Shown piece after piece: positions 35,188 through 43,602 of a stretch of 64,000 nt of DNA; positions within the stretch are counted from its first letter, which is position 1, and each line of letters opens with the position of its first letter. The position numbers and the translations under genes were made by a program. This DNA comes from Blautia schinkii (GTDB lineage Bacteria; Bacillota; Clostridia; Lachnospirales; Lachnospiraceae), in the NCBI RefSeq assembly GCF_013304825.1, contig NZ_JAAWUO010000015.1, positions 46,780 to 110,779 of the forward strand. Direction: 5' to 3'. The notes beneath the pieces are model-generated. The model made no database searches. It worked only from the letters and a program-made list of their open reading frames with translations, and had not been told where the DNA came from.

Positions 35188-36633
35188 ATGAAAAAAATTC
35201 TGTTTGCTACATCAGAAGCAGTACCTTTTATCAAAACAGGAGGACTTGCTGATGTTGCCGGCTCACTGCCTAAATGCTTTGACAAAAAATATTTTGATAT
35301 CCGCGTGATCTTGCCGAAATATGCCTGCATGAAACAGGAATGGAAAGATAAAATGGAGTATGTTACTCATTTTTATATGGATCTTGGATTTAAGAACTGC
35401 TATGTAGGAATCATGCAGATGGAGTATGACGGGATCCAGTTCTATTTCATCGATAATGAATACTATTTCAGCGGACCGAAACCATATGACAGTGCACCAT
35501 GGGATCTTGAGAAATTCGCGTTCTTTTCCAAGGCTGTCTTATCAGTGCTTCCGGTAATCGGATTCAGACCAGATATCATCCACTGCCACGACTGGCAGAC
35601 CGGTCTTGTTCCGGTTTACCTTCATGATTCTTTCCAGGAGAACGAGTTCTTCCGCGGAATTAAGACTATCATGACAATACATAACCTGAAATTCCAGGGT
35701 GTATGGGATGTTAAGACTGTCAAGGATATCACAGGACTTTCTGATTACTACTTTGCACCGGATAAACTGGAGGCATACAAGGATGCCAATTTCCTGAAAG
35801 GTGGTATGGTATTTGCAGATGCCATCACTACGGTAAGTAATACCTACGCAGAGGAGATCAAGACACCGTTCTACGGTGAGAAGCTGGATGGCCTTCTGAA
35901 TGCCAGAGCCAACAGCCTCCGTGGTATTGTAAACGGTATTGATTATAATGAATTCAATCCGGAGACAGATCCGAATATTACAAGAAACTACAACGCAAGA
36001 AACTTCCGAAAAGAGAAAGTTAAAAATAAGCTCCAGCTGCAGAAAGATCTTGGACTTGAGCAGGATCCGAAGGCTATGATGATCGGTATTGTTTCCCGTC
36101 TGACAGACCAGAAGGGATTTGATCTGATTGCTTACATTATGGACGAGCTCTGTCAGGATGCAGTGCAGATCGTTGCTCTTGGTACTGGTGAGGAACGTTA
36201 TGAGAACATGTTCCGTCACTTTGACTGGAAATATCATGGAAAAGTTTCCGCACAGATTTATTATGATGAGGCAATGTCTCATAGAATCTATGCAGCTTCT
36301 GATGCGTTCCTGATGCCTTCACTGTTTGAGCCATGCGGCTTAAGCCAGTTGATGAGCCTTCGTTACGGAACACTTCCGATCGTTCGTGAGACAGGCGGAC
36401 TGAAAGACACGGTTGTACCGTACAATGAATTCGAAGGAACAGGAACAGGATTCTCATTTGTGAATTATAATGCACATGAGATGCTCGCTACTATCCGTTA
36501 TGCGGAGAGCGTATATTATGATAAGAAACGTGAGTGGAATAAATTGGTTGACCGTGCAATGGCAGCGGACTTCTCCTGGAATAATTCTGCAAGACAGTAT
36601 GAGGAGATGTATAACTGGTTGATCGGAGAATGA
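35188..36633 (+). CDS. glgA: Glycogen synthase (ADP-glucose type)
   Basis: This 481-residue GT5 glucosyltransferase extends alpha-1,4-glucan from ADP-glucose. The N-terminal KTGGLADVAGSLPK motif binds ADP-glucose, HDWQTGLVPVYLH follows, and the C-terminal half carries SRLTDQKGFDL and PSLFEPCGLSQLMSLRYGTLP. ATG 35188 is used since AGGGAGGGG precedes it. It stands alone, without other glg genes, and has its own terminator. Confidence 0.95.
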   Translation: MKKILFATSEAVPFIKTGGLADVAGSLPKCFDKKYFDIRVILPKYACMKQEWKDKMEYVTHFYMDLGFKNCYVGIMQMEYDGIQFYFIDNEYYFSGPKPYDSAPWDLEKFAFFSKAVLSVLPVIGFRPDIIHCHDWQTGLVPVYLHDSFQENEFFRGIKTIMTIHNLKFQGVWDVKTVKDITGLSDYYFAPDKLEAYKDANFLKGGMVFADAITTVSNTYAEEIKTPFYGEKLDGLLNARANSLRGIVNGIDYNEFNPETDPNITRNYNARNFRKEKVKNKLQLQKDLGLEQDPKAMMIGIVSRLTDQKGFDLIAYIMDELCQDAVQIVALGTGEERYENMFRHFDWKYHGKVSAQIYYDEAMSHRIYAASDAFLMPSLFEPCGLSQLMSLRYGTLPIVRETGGLKDTVVPYNEFEGTGTGFSFVNYNAHEMLATIRYAESVYYDKKREWNKLVDRAMAADFSWNNSARQYEEMYNWLIGE

Positions 36634-36667
36634 TTCTTCTTTCCGGGCACGCTAAAAGCAATAAGCT

Positions 36668-36707
36668 GGTGCAGACGATAGTTTTGTCTATTGTCTGCAC
36701 CTTTTTT
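36668..36707 (+). terminator. Rho-independent terminator of glgA
   Basis: GGTGCAGAC (36668-36676) pairs with GTCTGCACC (36693-36701), with an inner ATAG/CTAT, followed by six T. Confidence 0.93.
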
Positions 36708-36755
36708 GTAAAAAAAAAATGTTTGGTAATGAGAAAAAAACACTGTGTTAATGAT

Positions 36756-36838
36756 AAATAACTTTATAAAATATGTTATTTTCACTAAACTTTATAATTT
36801 ATTCGGTTATTGTCAAATAACTTAAACTGTGATACATT
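36756..36838. promoter_or_regulatory. AT-rich control region of feoB with repeated GTTATT/AATAAC elements
   Basis: Two dyads use the same half-site: AAATAAC (36756-36762) with GTTATTT (36775-36781), and GTTATT (36806-36811) with AATAAC (36816-36821). A possible promoter, TTGTCA (36810-36815) with TACATT (36833-36838) at 17 bases, overlaps the second dyad. A metal-responsive repressor would fit, but the half-site does not match the classical Fur or DtxR boxes known to me. Confidence 0.45.
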
Positions 36839-36904
36839 TATACCAGTGGATGATACATATACAGGTATTGGACATTTAGATTGTACTTATGATGAGGTGA
36901 CGAA

Positions 36905-39283
36905 ATGACACTGGATAAATTAAAGACTGGAGAGTGTGGCAGGATCATCAGTGTTTGTGGTGAGGGGGAACTGAGACATCATCTTCTGGATATGGGGCTT
37001 ACGCCTGGAACTGAGGTATTGCTTCGGAAAACGGCTCCTATGGGTGACCCGGTTCAATTGGTTTTGCGCGGGTATGAGCTGACGCTGCGGCTTGCGGAGG
37101 CTGCGAAGATTGAAATTGTAAAGATTGAGAAGGAACAGGCGATACCTCGTGATGATAAGAGACATATGTCTATTGCACATCCGGGAGTGGGTGAGCTTGG
37201 TAAGGCTAAGGATTACAGGAAGAACAGGATCGGAAATGTGATTGCCAAGGGTGAACCGCTCACTTTTGCACTTGCCGGTAATCAGAACTGCGGTAAGACT
37301 ACACTTTTTAATCAGCTGACAGGATCGAATCAGCATGTGGGGAATTTTCCGGGAGTGACGGTAGATAAGAAGGAAGGAACGATCCGAAGGCATCCGGAGG
37401 CTACGGTAACGGATCTTCCGGGTATTTATTCCCTTTCGCCTTATTCCAATGAGGAAATTGTGACGAGAGATTTTTTGTTGAATGAGAAACCTACGGGGAT
37501 TATCAATATTGTAGATGTTTCCAATATTGAGAGAAATCTCTATCTGACCATGCAGCTAATGGAGCTGGGAATTCCTATGGTCCTGGCACTGAATATGATG
37601 GATGAGGTGCGGGCCAACGGCGGTTCTGTGAGAATCAATGAACTGGAAGAAATTTTGGGAATTCCGGTAGTTCCTATTTCAGCAGTAAAGAATGAGGGAA
37701 TTGATGAACTGATCGACCATGCGGTGCATGTAGCCAGATACAGAGAAGCACCTGGCAGGATTGATTTCTGTGCAGATAATCAGTCGCCCCAGGATCCGGT
37801 GGGATCTGTCCACCGATGCATTCATGCAGCCGTTCATTTAATAGAACCTTATGCGAAAAAAGCAGGACTTCCGGTGCGTTTTGCAGCAACCAAAATTGTG
37901 GAAAAAGACCCTCTTATCGAAGAACGTCTGGCTTTGCCGGATGGGGAGAAGAGAGTTCTCAATGAACTGATAGCTGTAATGGAAAAAGATGGTGGTCTTG
38001 ACAGAGAAGCAGCACTTGCAAACATGAGGTTCAGTTTTATTGAACAACTTTGTGATAAAACAGTAGTAAAACCTGCTGAAAGCATAGAACATAAACGCAG
38101 CGTTGCGATTGACCGCATACTTACCGGTAAATACACAGCTATTCCCTGTTTTGTGGGAATCATGGCATTTGTGTTTGTGATGACGTTTAATTATCTTGGT
38201 GCGTGGTTGTCCGACTGGATGACCATGGGAGTAGACTGGGTGATCGGACTGATCGGAAGTGGTCTTCAGGCAGCAGGAGTCAGTACAGTGCTCCAGTCAC
38301 TGGTAGTAGACGGAATTTTAAGCGGTATTGGAAGCGTGATCGGATTTTTGCCGACAATTGTTACATTGTTTTTCTTTTTGTCCATTCTGGAAGACACAGG
38401 ATATATGGCGAGGGTTGCATTTGTAATGGATAAGCTTCTTCGCAAAATCGGACTCTCAGGAAGAAGCTTTGTACCGATGCTTATCGGATTCGGATGTTCT
38501 GTGCCGGCAATTATGGCAACAAGAACACTGTCCAGTGAAAGAGACCGTAAGATGACTATTTTGTTGACACCTTTTATGAGCTGTAGCGCGAAGCTTCCTA
38601 TTTACAGTCTTCTTACCAGTGCATTCTTTCCGAAACAGTGGCGTGGTATTGTAATGATCAGCCTGTATTTTGCAGGAATTCTCTGTGGAATCCTTTATGC
38701 ACTGATTCTGAAAAAGACCCGGTTTAAGGGTGAACCGGTACCTTTTGTCATGGAACTTCCGAATTACCGCCTTCCTTCATCCAAAAGTGTTGGACAGCTG
38801 ATATGGGAAAAGGCGAAAGGCTTTATTCAGAAAGCTTTTACAATTATTTTTGCGGCAACCCTGATTGTGTGGTTCCTGGAGAATTTTGATGCAAGCTTAC
38901 ATCTGGTATCCAGTGCAGATCAGAGTCTTCTGGCAAAAGTAGGAAGCATTGTGGCTCCGCTTTTTGCTCCGCTTGGATTTGGTGACTGGAGAGTATCCAC
39001 AGCACTGATCACAGGATTTATGGCAAAAGAGAGCGTTGTTTCTACTCTGACAGTGCTTCTTGGGGGAAAAACAGCTCTTTTGACAACCTTATTTACACCG
39101 TTCACAGCTTATGTATTTCTGATCTTTACACTTCTCTATACTCCATGTGTTGCAGCTATTGCAACTGTACGGAGAGAGATGGGAACTGTACGGGCAGCCC
39201 TTGGGATCGCACTTTTACAGTGTGCAACTGCCTGGGTCGTGGCCTTTGTAGTGCATGGTATCGGAATGCTGCTGGGATTCTGA
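36905..39283 (+). CDS. feoB: FeoA-FeoB fusion, ferrous iron transporter
   Basis: This 792-residue protein joins an N-terminal FeoA SH3-like domain (about 1-76, LKTGECGRIISVCGEGELRH, with LLDMGLTPGTEV) to FeoB. The G domain has G1 GNQNCGKT (125-132), NFPGVTVDKKEG, G3 DLPGIYSLSPYS and G4 NMMD. The membrane part holds the two Gate repeats, with FGCSVPAIMATRTL and GFMAKESVVSTL. It imports Fe2+ under anaerobic conditions. FeoA is usually a separate protein, so the fusion replaces a two-gene arrangement. GATGAGGTGACGAA precedes the ATG. Confidence 0.94.
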   Translation: MTLDKLKTGECGRIISVCGEGELRHHLLDMGLTPGTEVLLRKTAPMGDPVQLVLRGYELTLRLAEAAKIEIVKIEKEQAIPRDDKRHMSIAHPGVGELGKAKDYRKNRIGNVIAKGEPLTFALAGNQNCGKTTLFNQLTGSNQHVGNFPGVTVDKKEGTIRRHPEATVTDLPGIYSLSPYSNEEIVTRDFLLNEKPTGIINIVDVSNIERNLYLTMQLMELGIPMVLALNMMDEVRANGGSVRINELEEILGIPVVPISAVKNEGIDELIDHAVHVARYREAPGRIDFCADNQSPQDPVGSVHRCIHAAVHLIEPYAKKAGLPVRFAATKIVEKDPLIEERLALPDGEKRVLNELIAVMEKDGGLDREAALANMRFSFIEQLCDKTVVKPAESIEHKRSVAIDRILTGKYTAIPCFVGIMAFVFVMTFNYLGAWLSDWMTMGVDWVIGLIGSGLQAAGVSTVLQSLVVDGILSGIGSVIGFLPTIVTLFFFLSILEDTGYMARVAFVMDKLLRKIGLSGRSFVPMLIGFGCSVPAIMATRTLSSERDRKMTILLTPFMSCSAKLPIYSLLTSAFFPKQWRGIVMISLYFAGILCGILYALILKKTRFKGEPVPFVMELPNYRLPSSKSVGQLIWEKAKGFIQKAFTIIFAATLIVWFLENFDASLHLVSSADQSLLAKVGSIVAPLFAPLGFGDWRVSTALITGFMAKESVVSTLTVLLGGKTALLTTLFTPFTAYVFLIFTLLYTPCVAAIATVRREMGTVRAALGIALLQCATAWVVAFVVHGIGMLLGF

Positions 39284-39287
39284 TATA

Positions 39288-40163
39288 TTATTTATGACTC
39301 TCTACAAATCGCAGAAAACACTCTGCCGATGATGTGAGAGTCATATTTTTTTTGCAGGCAATTCCAATTGATAGTTTATCCAGTCCATTAATTGGGACAG
39401 CAACAAGAGAAGGCTGTCGAAAAAGATGGAAGCTGCTTTCTGCAAGCAGGCTGATCCCTTCCCCGATTTCCACTGCACTGACAATGGATTCTGCACGTGC
39501 AGTACGCAGGATCTGCGGATGGATGCCTGCATTGTGAAAACTGTGCATACATAGTCTGTAAATAGAGGTGTGCGGCGGCATCAGGATAAAGGAATCTCGT
39601 TTCAGCTCTGTAAGGTTAAGAGATTTTTTTGCAGAAAGAGGATGTCCGGCTGGAAGGACAGCAACCAGTCGGTCTTCTGCAAGAAGATGAAAAGTATAAA
39701 GATCAGGGTCTACCATGTTTTTCCGAATAAAAACCAGCTGGAAATGATCATTTTCAAGTCCTGTCATCAGTTCCTGGTCTTCTACCTCTTTCAGGGAAAA
39801 AGGAATCTCCGGGTGCTCAGAGCAGAAACTGTGGATCTGAGAAGTCAGATGATACTGGGAAAGAAACGGAAGTGTCCCGATATGGAGTGCCTGAGTTTCA
39901 TTATCCTTAAAATAGGATACTGCTTTCAGGGAACGATGATACTGTCTGGATATTTTCAGTGCCTCTTTATAAAAAAAATCTCCAGCAGGAGTTAGGACGG
40001 CAGAACGCTTGCTTCTGTCCCATAAAACGAGATCCAGTTCTTTTTCCAGTTTCATGATCTGCTTGGAAAGCGCAGACTGGGAAATATGCATTGCTTCCGC
40101 AGCTTCAAAAAAAGTCCGGGACTGAGCTGCGCAGATAAAGTAATCAATTTGTTCGAAAGTCAT
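39288..40163 (-). CDS. LysR-family transcriptional regulator
   Basis: This 291-residue regulator has the N-terminal winged helix (MTFEQIDYFICAAQSRTFFE with AMHISQSALSKQIMKLEKEL) and a type 2 periplasmic-binding effector domain. The start at 40163 gives the standard LysR N-terminus; the frame is open 21 codons further but without a sensible site. It is divergent from the UbiD/UbiX/LpdD-like set across 165 bases and most likely controls it in response to an aromatic acid. That assignment comes from position only. Confidence 0.9.
   Translation of the reverse strand: MTFEQIDYFICAAQSRTFFEAAEAMHISQSALSKQIMKLEKELDLVLWDRSKRSAVLTPAGDFFYKEALKISRQYHRSLKAVSYFKDNETQALHIGTLPFLSQYHLTSQIHSFCSEHPEIPFSLKEVEDQELMTGLENDHFQLVFIRKNMVDPDLYTFHLLAEDRLVAVLPAGHPLSAKKSLNLTELKRDSFILMPPHTSIYRLCMHSFHNAGIHPQILRTARAESIVSAVEIGEGISLLAESSFHLFRQPSLVAVPINGLDKLSIGIACKKNMTLTSSAECFLRFVESHK
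39294..39353. terminator. Terminator of feoB overlapping the end of the LysR gene
   Basis: ATGACTCTC (39294-39302) pairs with GAGAGTCAT (39336-39344), with an inner GCAGA/TCTGC hairpin and a run of eight T at 39346-39353. All of the stem lies inside the last codons of the convergent LysR gene. Confidence 0.85.
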
Positions 40164-40189
40164 AGGTAATACCTGCCTTTTGAGAAATA

Positions 40190-40240
40190 AACAATTGTTG
40201 ATGGTCGAGAAGATAACATGAACCAATCATTCCATATTGG
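40190..40240. promoter_or_regulatory. Candidate LysR operator region
   Basis: Between the divergent genes lie a perfect palindrome AACAATTGTT (40190-40199) and a dyad CCAAT-N8-ATTGG (40223-40240). Either could be a regulator-binding site. Confidence 0.35.
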
Positions 40241-40328
40241 AAACAATTATAGCATAGAAAGAATTGATTTACCATGTGGAAAAGAGATAAAATGTTTGCA
40301 GGAATGAAGAATATACAGGAGGTTTATT

Positions 40329-41795
40329 ATGGCAGCGAAGGTAAGAGATTTAAGGAGTGCACTTGCACTTTTGGAAGAAATGCCGGATCAGCTGATCGAG
40401 ACTGACGTGGAAGTTGATCCAATGGCAGAGCTTGCAGGTGTATATCGTTATGTAGGAGCAGGTGGAACTGTAAAACGTCCTACAAAAGAAGGTCCGGCCA
40501 TGATCTTCAATAATGTGAAAGGACACCCGGATGCAAAAGTAGCAATCGGACTTCTGGCAAGCCGAAAACGAGTGGCCGCTTTATTGGATACTGAGTCTGA
40601 AAATCTTGGAAAGATGCTCTGCAAAAGTGTGGAGAATCCTGTCCCACCCGTAGATTTTACAGGAGATGCACCATGCCAGCAGGTGGTACATAAAGCAACA
40701 GATCCGGAGTTTGACCTTTACAAACTGGTACCTGCGCCGACCAATACACCAGATGATGCAGGTCCGTACATTACACTTGGCATGTGTTATGCCACACATC
40801 CGGATACAGGCGTTCATGATGTGACGATCCATCGCCTTTGTATTCAGGGAAAAGATGAGCTTTCCATCTTTTTTACACCGGGAGCCAGACATATCGGAGC
40901 TATGGCAGAGCGCGCAGAGGAGTTAGGACAGAAACTTCCGATTTCCATCAGCATAGGAGTAGATCCGGCGATTGAGATCGGTTCCTGTTTTGAGCCGCCT
41001 ACAACACCGCTTGGATATGATGAGCTCTCCGTAGCAGGGGCACTTCGCGGAGAACCTGTAGAACTTTGTAAATGCGTTACAGTTAATGAGAGAGCAATCG
41101 CAAATGCAGAATATGTTATTGAGGGAGAAGTGATCCCGGGTGTGCGTGTAAAAGAAGACCAGAACAGCAATACCGGTTATGCAATGCCGGAATTTCCGGG
41201 ATACACAGGTCCTGCAAGTGACCAGTGCTGGCTGATCAAGGTTACAGCGGTAACACATCGTGAACATCCGATCATGCAAACCTGCATCGGACCAAGCGAG
41301 GAGCATGTATCTATGGCCGGAATTCCTACAGAAGCCAGCATTTACGGTATGGTGGAAAAAGCAATGCCGGGAAGACTTCAGAATGTATACTGCAGCAGTG
41401 CAGGCGGTGGAAAATATATGGCAGTCCTTCAGTTTAAGAAGCTTTCTCCAAGTGACGAGGGAAGACAGCGTCAGGCTGCACTTCTTGCATTTTCTGCATT
41501 CAGTGAGCTGAAGAATGTATTTCTTGTTGATGAAGATGTGGACTGTTTTGACATGAATGATGTGCTCTGGGCTATGAATACAAGATTCCAGGGTGATGTG
41601 GATGTGATAACCATTCCAGGTGTAAGATGCCATCCGCTTGATCCATCTAATGATCCGGCATTTTCCCCGGGTATCAGGGATCATGGAATTGCATGCAAGA
41701 CTATTTTTGACTGTACTGTGCCATATGATCTGAAAGCTTGTTTCCACAGAGCACGTTTTATGGAGTTGGATCCTGAGAAATGGACAAAAAAATGA
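40329..41795 (+). CDS. UbiD-family decarboxylase (LpdC-like catalytic subunit)
   Basis: This 488-residue protein belongs to the prenylated-FMN-dependent UbiD decarboxylases. Family features are RVAALLDTESENLGKML, TDPEFDLYKLVPAPTNTPDDAG (in two short blocks), HRLCIQGKDELSIFF, the AEYVIEGEVIPG block with catalytic acidic residues, and PGRLQNVYCSSAGGGKYMAVLQ. The subunit set with a UbiX-like flavin prenyltransferase and a small LpdD-like protein matches reversible gallate, protocatechuate or 4-hydroxybenzoate decarboxylases. The substrate cannot be read from sequence. CAGGAGG precedes the ATG. Confidence 0.88.
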   Translation: MAAKVRDLRSALALLEEMPDQLIETDVEVDPMAELAGVYRYVGAGGTVKRPTKEGPAMIFNNVKGHPDAKVAIGLLASRKRVAALLDTESENLGKMLCKSVENPVPPVDFTGDAPCQQVVHKATDPEFDLYKLVPAPTNTPDDAGPYITLGMCYATHPDTGVHDVTIHRLCIQGKDELSIFFTPGARHIGAMAERAEELGQKLPISISIGVDPAIEIGSCFEPPTTPLGYDELSVAGALRGEPVELCKCVTVNERAIANAEYVIEGEVIPGVRVKEDQNSNTGYAMPEFPGYTGPASDQCWLIKVTAVTHREHPIMQTCIGPSEEHVSMAGIPTEASIYGMVEKAMPGRLQNVYCSSAGGGKYMAVLQFKKLSPSDEGRQRQAALLAFSAFSELKNVFLVDEDVDCFDMNDVLWAMNTRFQGDVDVITIPGVRCHPLDPSNDPAFSPGIRDHGIACKTIFDCTVPYDLKACFHRARFMELDPEKWTKK

Positions 41796-42361
41796 AAAAA
41801 AGAATTGTAGTTGGTGCGACAGGTGCAAGTGGCCTGCCGCTCCTTGTAAAATGCCTGGAGATCATCAGGGAGAATCCGGATTATGAATCATATCTGATTA
41901 TGAGTTCCAGTGCAGAATTAACACTCTGTCAGGAGACAACTCTTACGCCGGAGGATGTAAAGAAACTGGCAGATTACACTATGTCACCAGAAGAGATCGG
42001 AGCAAAACCTGCCAGCGGGTCTTTTAAGACAGAAGGAATGCTGATCGTTCCCTGCAGCATGAAAACCATAGCGGGAATACACAGCGGCTATGCGGATAAT
42101 CTTATTCTTCGTGCAGCGGATGTGACGATCAAAGAGCAGAGAACGTTAGTGCTGGCTGCCAGGGAGACACCGCTTAGTGGTATTCACCTTCGAAATCTCT
42201 ATGAGCTTTCCATGCTGACTGGTGTGAGGATCATTCCGCCGATGATGACCTTTTATCATAAGCCTGCGACGATTGATGATATGGTGTATCATGTTGTAGC
42301 GAAGCTTTTGGAGCCTTTTGGAATCGAAGCAAAGGAGTACCGAAGATGGAATGGATTGTAA
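41792..42361 (+). CDS. UbiX-type flavin prenyltransferase (LpdB-like)
   Basis: This 189-residue flavoprotein starts with the FMN-binding GATGASG (MKKRIVVGATGASGLPLL). It attaches dimethylallyl phosphate to FMN to make the prFMN cofactor of UbiD enzymes. VPCSMKTIAGIHSGYADNL and LVLAARETPLSGIHLRNL are family blocks. ATG 41792 overlaps the decarboxylase stop (ATGA); an in-frame ATG at 41780 is possible. It overlaps the next gene by 16 bases. Confidence 0.92.
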   Translation: MKKRIVVGATGASGLPLLVKCLEIIRENPDYESYLIMSSSAELTLCQETTLTPEDVKKLADYTMSPEEIGAKPASGSFKTEGMLIVPCSMKTIAGIHSGYADNLILRAADVTIKEQRTLVLAARETPLSGIHLRNLYELSMLTGVRIIPPMMTFYHKPATIDDMVYHVVAKLLEPFGIEAKEYRRWNGL

Positions 42362-42723
42362 GAGAGTGTGTGGATGCCGCGGGATGCCCGCTGGAGATTA
42401 GTGCTGCTTTCGTAGGCGCAGATGTTCTTGTTTGTCTTCAGGGGGGAGATCAGCCGCATATTGGATGTGTTGTTCAGACAGAACCCAGGGAGTCTCTCAC
42501 TGGAAATGGCAGTGTGAGTGCGACTTCTTCAGTCTTGAATTATCCGGGGCATAAGGACGAGGTTATTTGCAGGTATGTGGCAGAGAAGGTTTCCGGGGAA
42601 TTGAACAGGAGAGTTGTCTGTACGGGAGGATTTCATAAAGATAGGATTACGGCTGAGGAAATCAGGGAGGTGCAGATAGTGTTGGAGACTGTGACAGAAA
42701 AGATAGTCGGGCAGTTGCGATAG
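42346..42723 (+). CDS. LpdD-like small protein of the decarboxylase set
   Basis: This 125-residue protein resembles LpdD of lactobacillal gallate decarboxylase, a small partner proposed to help load prenylated flavin. Visible features are LQGGDQPHIGCVV near residues 30-42 and GHKDEVICRYVAEKVSGEL, followed by a C-terminal helix. It is translationally coupled to the UbiX gene. Family assignment is by length, position and general sequence pattern. Confidence 0.7.
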   Translation: MEWIVRECVDAAGCPLEISAAFVGADVLVCLQGGDQPHIGCVVQTEPRESLTGNGSVSATSSVLNYPGHKDEVICRYVAEKVSGELNRRVVCTGGFHKDRITAEEIREVQIVLETVTEKIVGQLR

Positions 42724-42742
42724 GGCTGCCGGCCTATTTTTT
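42720..42742. terminator. Weak hairpin with T-run after the decarboxylase set
   Basis: ATAGG (42720-42724) and CCTAT (42733-42737) flank a GC-rich loop, followed by TTTTT. The stem is short. Confidence 0.35.
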
Positions 42743-43345
42743 CTCAAATATATTTTCTCTGGTTATATTCTTAGCCCATTTTCCACTGAGATATCTTTTA
42801 ATAACCCAGGGACACTTCACAAACTCATCGGTACAGAGGAGAAAATAAACCCAGAGTACCGGCAGCTTCAGTACGAATGCAGCAAAGAATCCAAGGGGTA
42901 CTGCATATACCCACATATCAATGGTATCGCAGATCAGTCCGAATTTCGTATCACCGCCAGCACGGAATACACCTGCGATCACAGTCAGCTTTAAAGTTTT
43001 GGAAGCATATCGCCTGGATCTTTCCAGATCTCCCTGTCCCATTACATTGCCAAGAAGAATGCCTCCTGCACTTGCGATTCCGAAACAGAAAACAGTGCCG
43101 ATATTACGGACAACCACAACCAGGGAATTGGCGGCAACTGCATCTGTTCCAAGATGTCCAAGGATCACGGAATACATGGAAAAACCAACACTCCATGCGA
43201 TATCGTTGCCAGGGATACTGCGGAGATAGATGACTGGCCTACGAAGTTCAGCAGTATGAACATTGCGAAATTCGCAGAAACTGTAACTGTGTCAGCTTTT
43301 GTAAAGAATAAAAAAGCGAACATAGTTGCACGATAACATAGTTTG
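42734..43345 (-). pseudogene. Decayed MATE-family efflux gene
   Basis: The open part (42734-43177) encodes a C-terminal MATE fragment: MYSVILGHLGTDAVAANSL, then FRAGGDTKFGLICDTIDMW and VLWVYFLLCTDEFVKCPWV. Upstream codons in the same frame continue with GNDIAWSVGFS, while another frame in 43165-43345 carries more MATE-like hydrophobic sequence (NFAMFILLNFVGQ), pointing to a frameshift. The N-terminal two thirds are missing. Within the open part a jump from LKLTVIAG to VFRAGGD suggests an internal deletion. Full MATE proteins have about 450 residues; this reads 147. Confidence 0.8.
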
Positions 43346-43386
43346 CAGGCAGTGTCAATCGGCAAACTATGAAATTGTTTAAACAA
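43337..43386. repeat. Two dyads between the MATE relic and the AAA ATPase gene
   Basis: CATAGTTTGC (43337-43346) is inverted as GCAAACTATG (43362-43371), and directly after lies the perfect palindrome TTGTTTAAACAA (43375-43386). They may be old operators of the decayed gene or sites for the gene to the right. Confidence 0.5.
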
Positions 43387-43471
43387 CTTACGGGAAAATG
43401 ACGAAGTAAAATACGCGAAGTAAATAATACCGTTTTATGCAAAAAAAATGTATAAAAAATCATATCACCGG

Positions 43472-43500
43472 TTGTTGAGATTTCCAATCCGTGATACACT
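43472..43500 (+). promoter_or_regulatory. Putative promoter of the AAA ATPase gene
   Basis: TTGTTG (43472-43477), a 17-base spacer and TACACT (43495-43500). The hexamers are imperfect. Confidence 0.4.
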
Positions 43501-43602
43501 GAATGCAAATCGTGAGCCAATCATGTTCATGAACATACAGCAAAGCGGAACAGAGATATCCGCCTTGCGAATGATATTTTCAGAGAAAGAGGAGTAAAGC
43601 AC

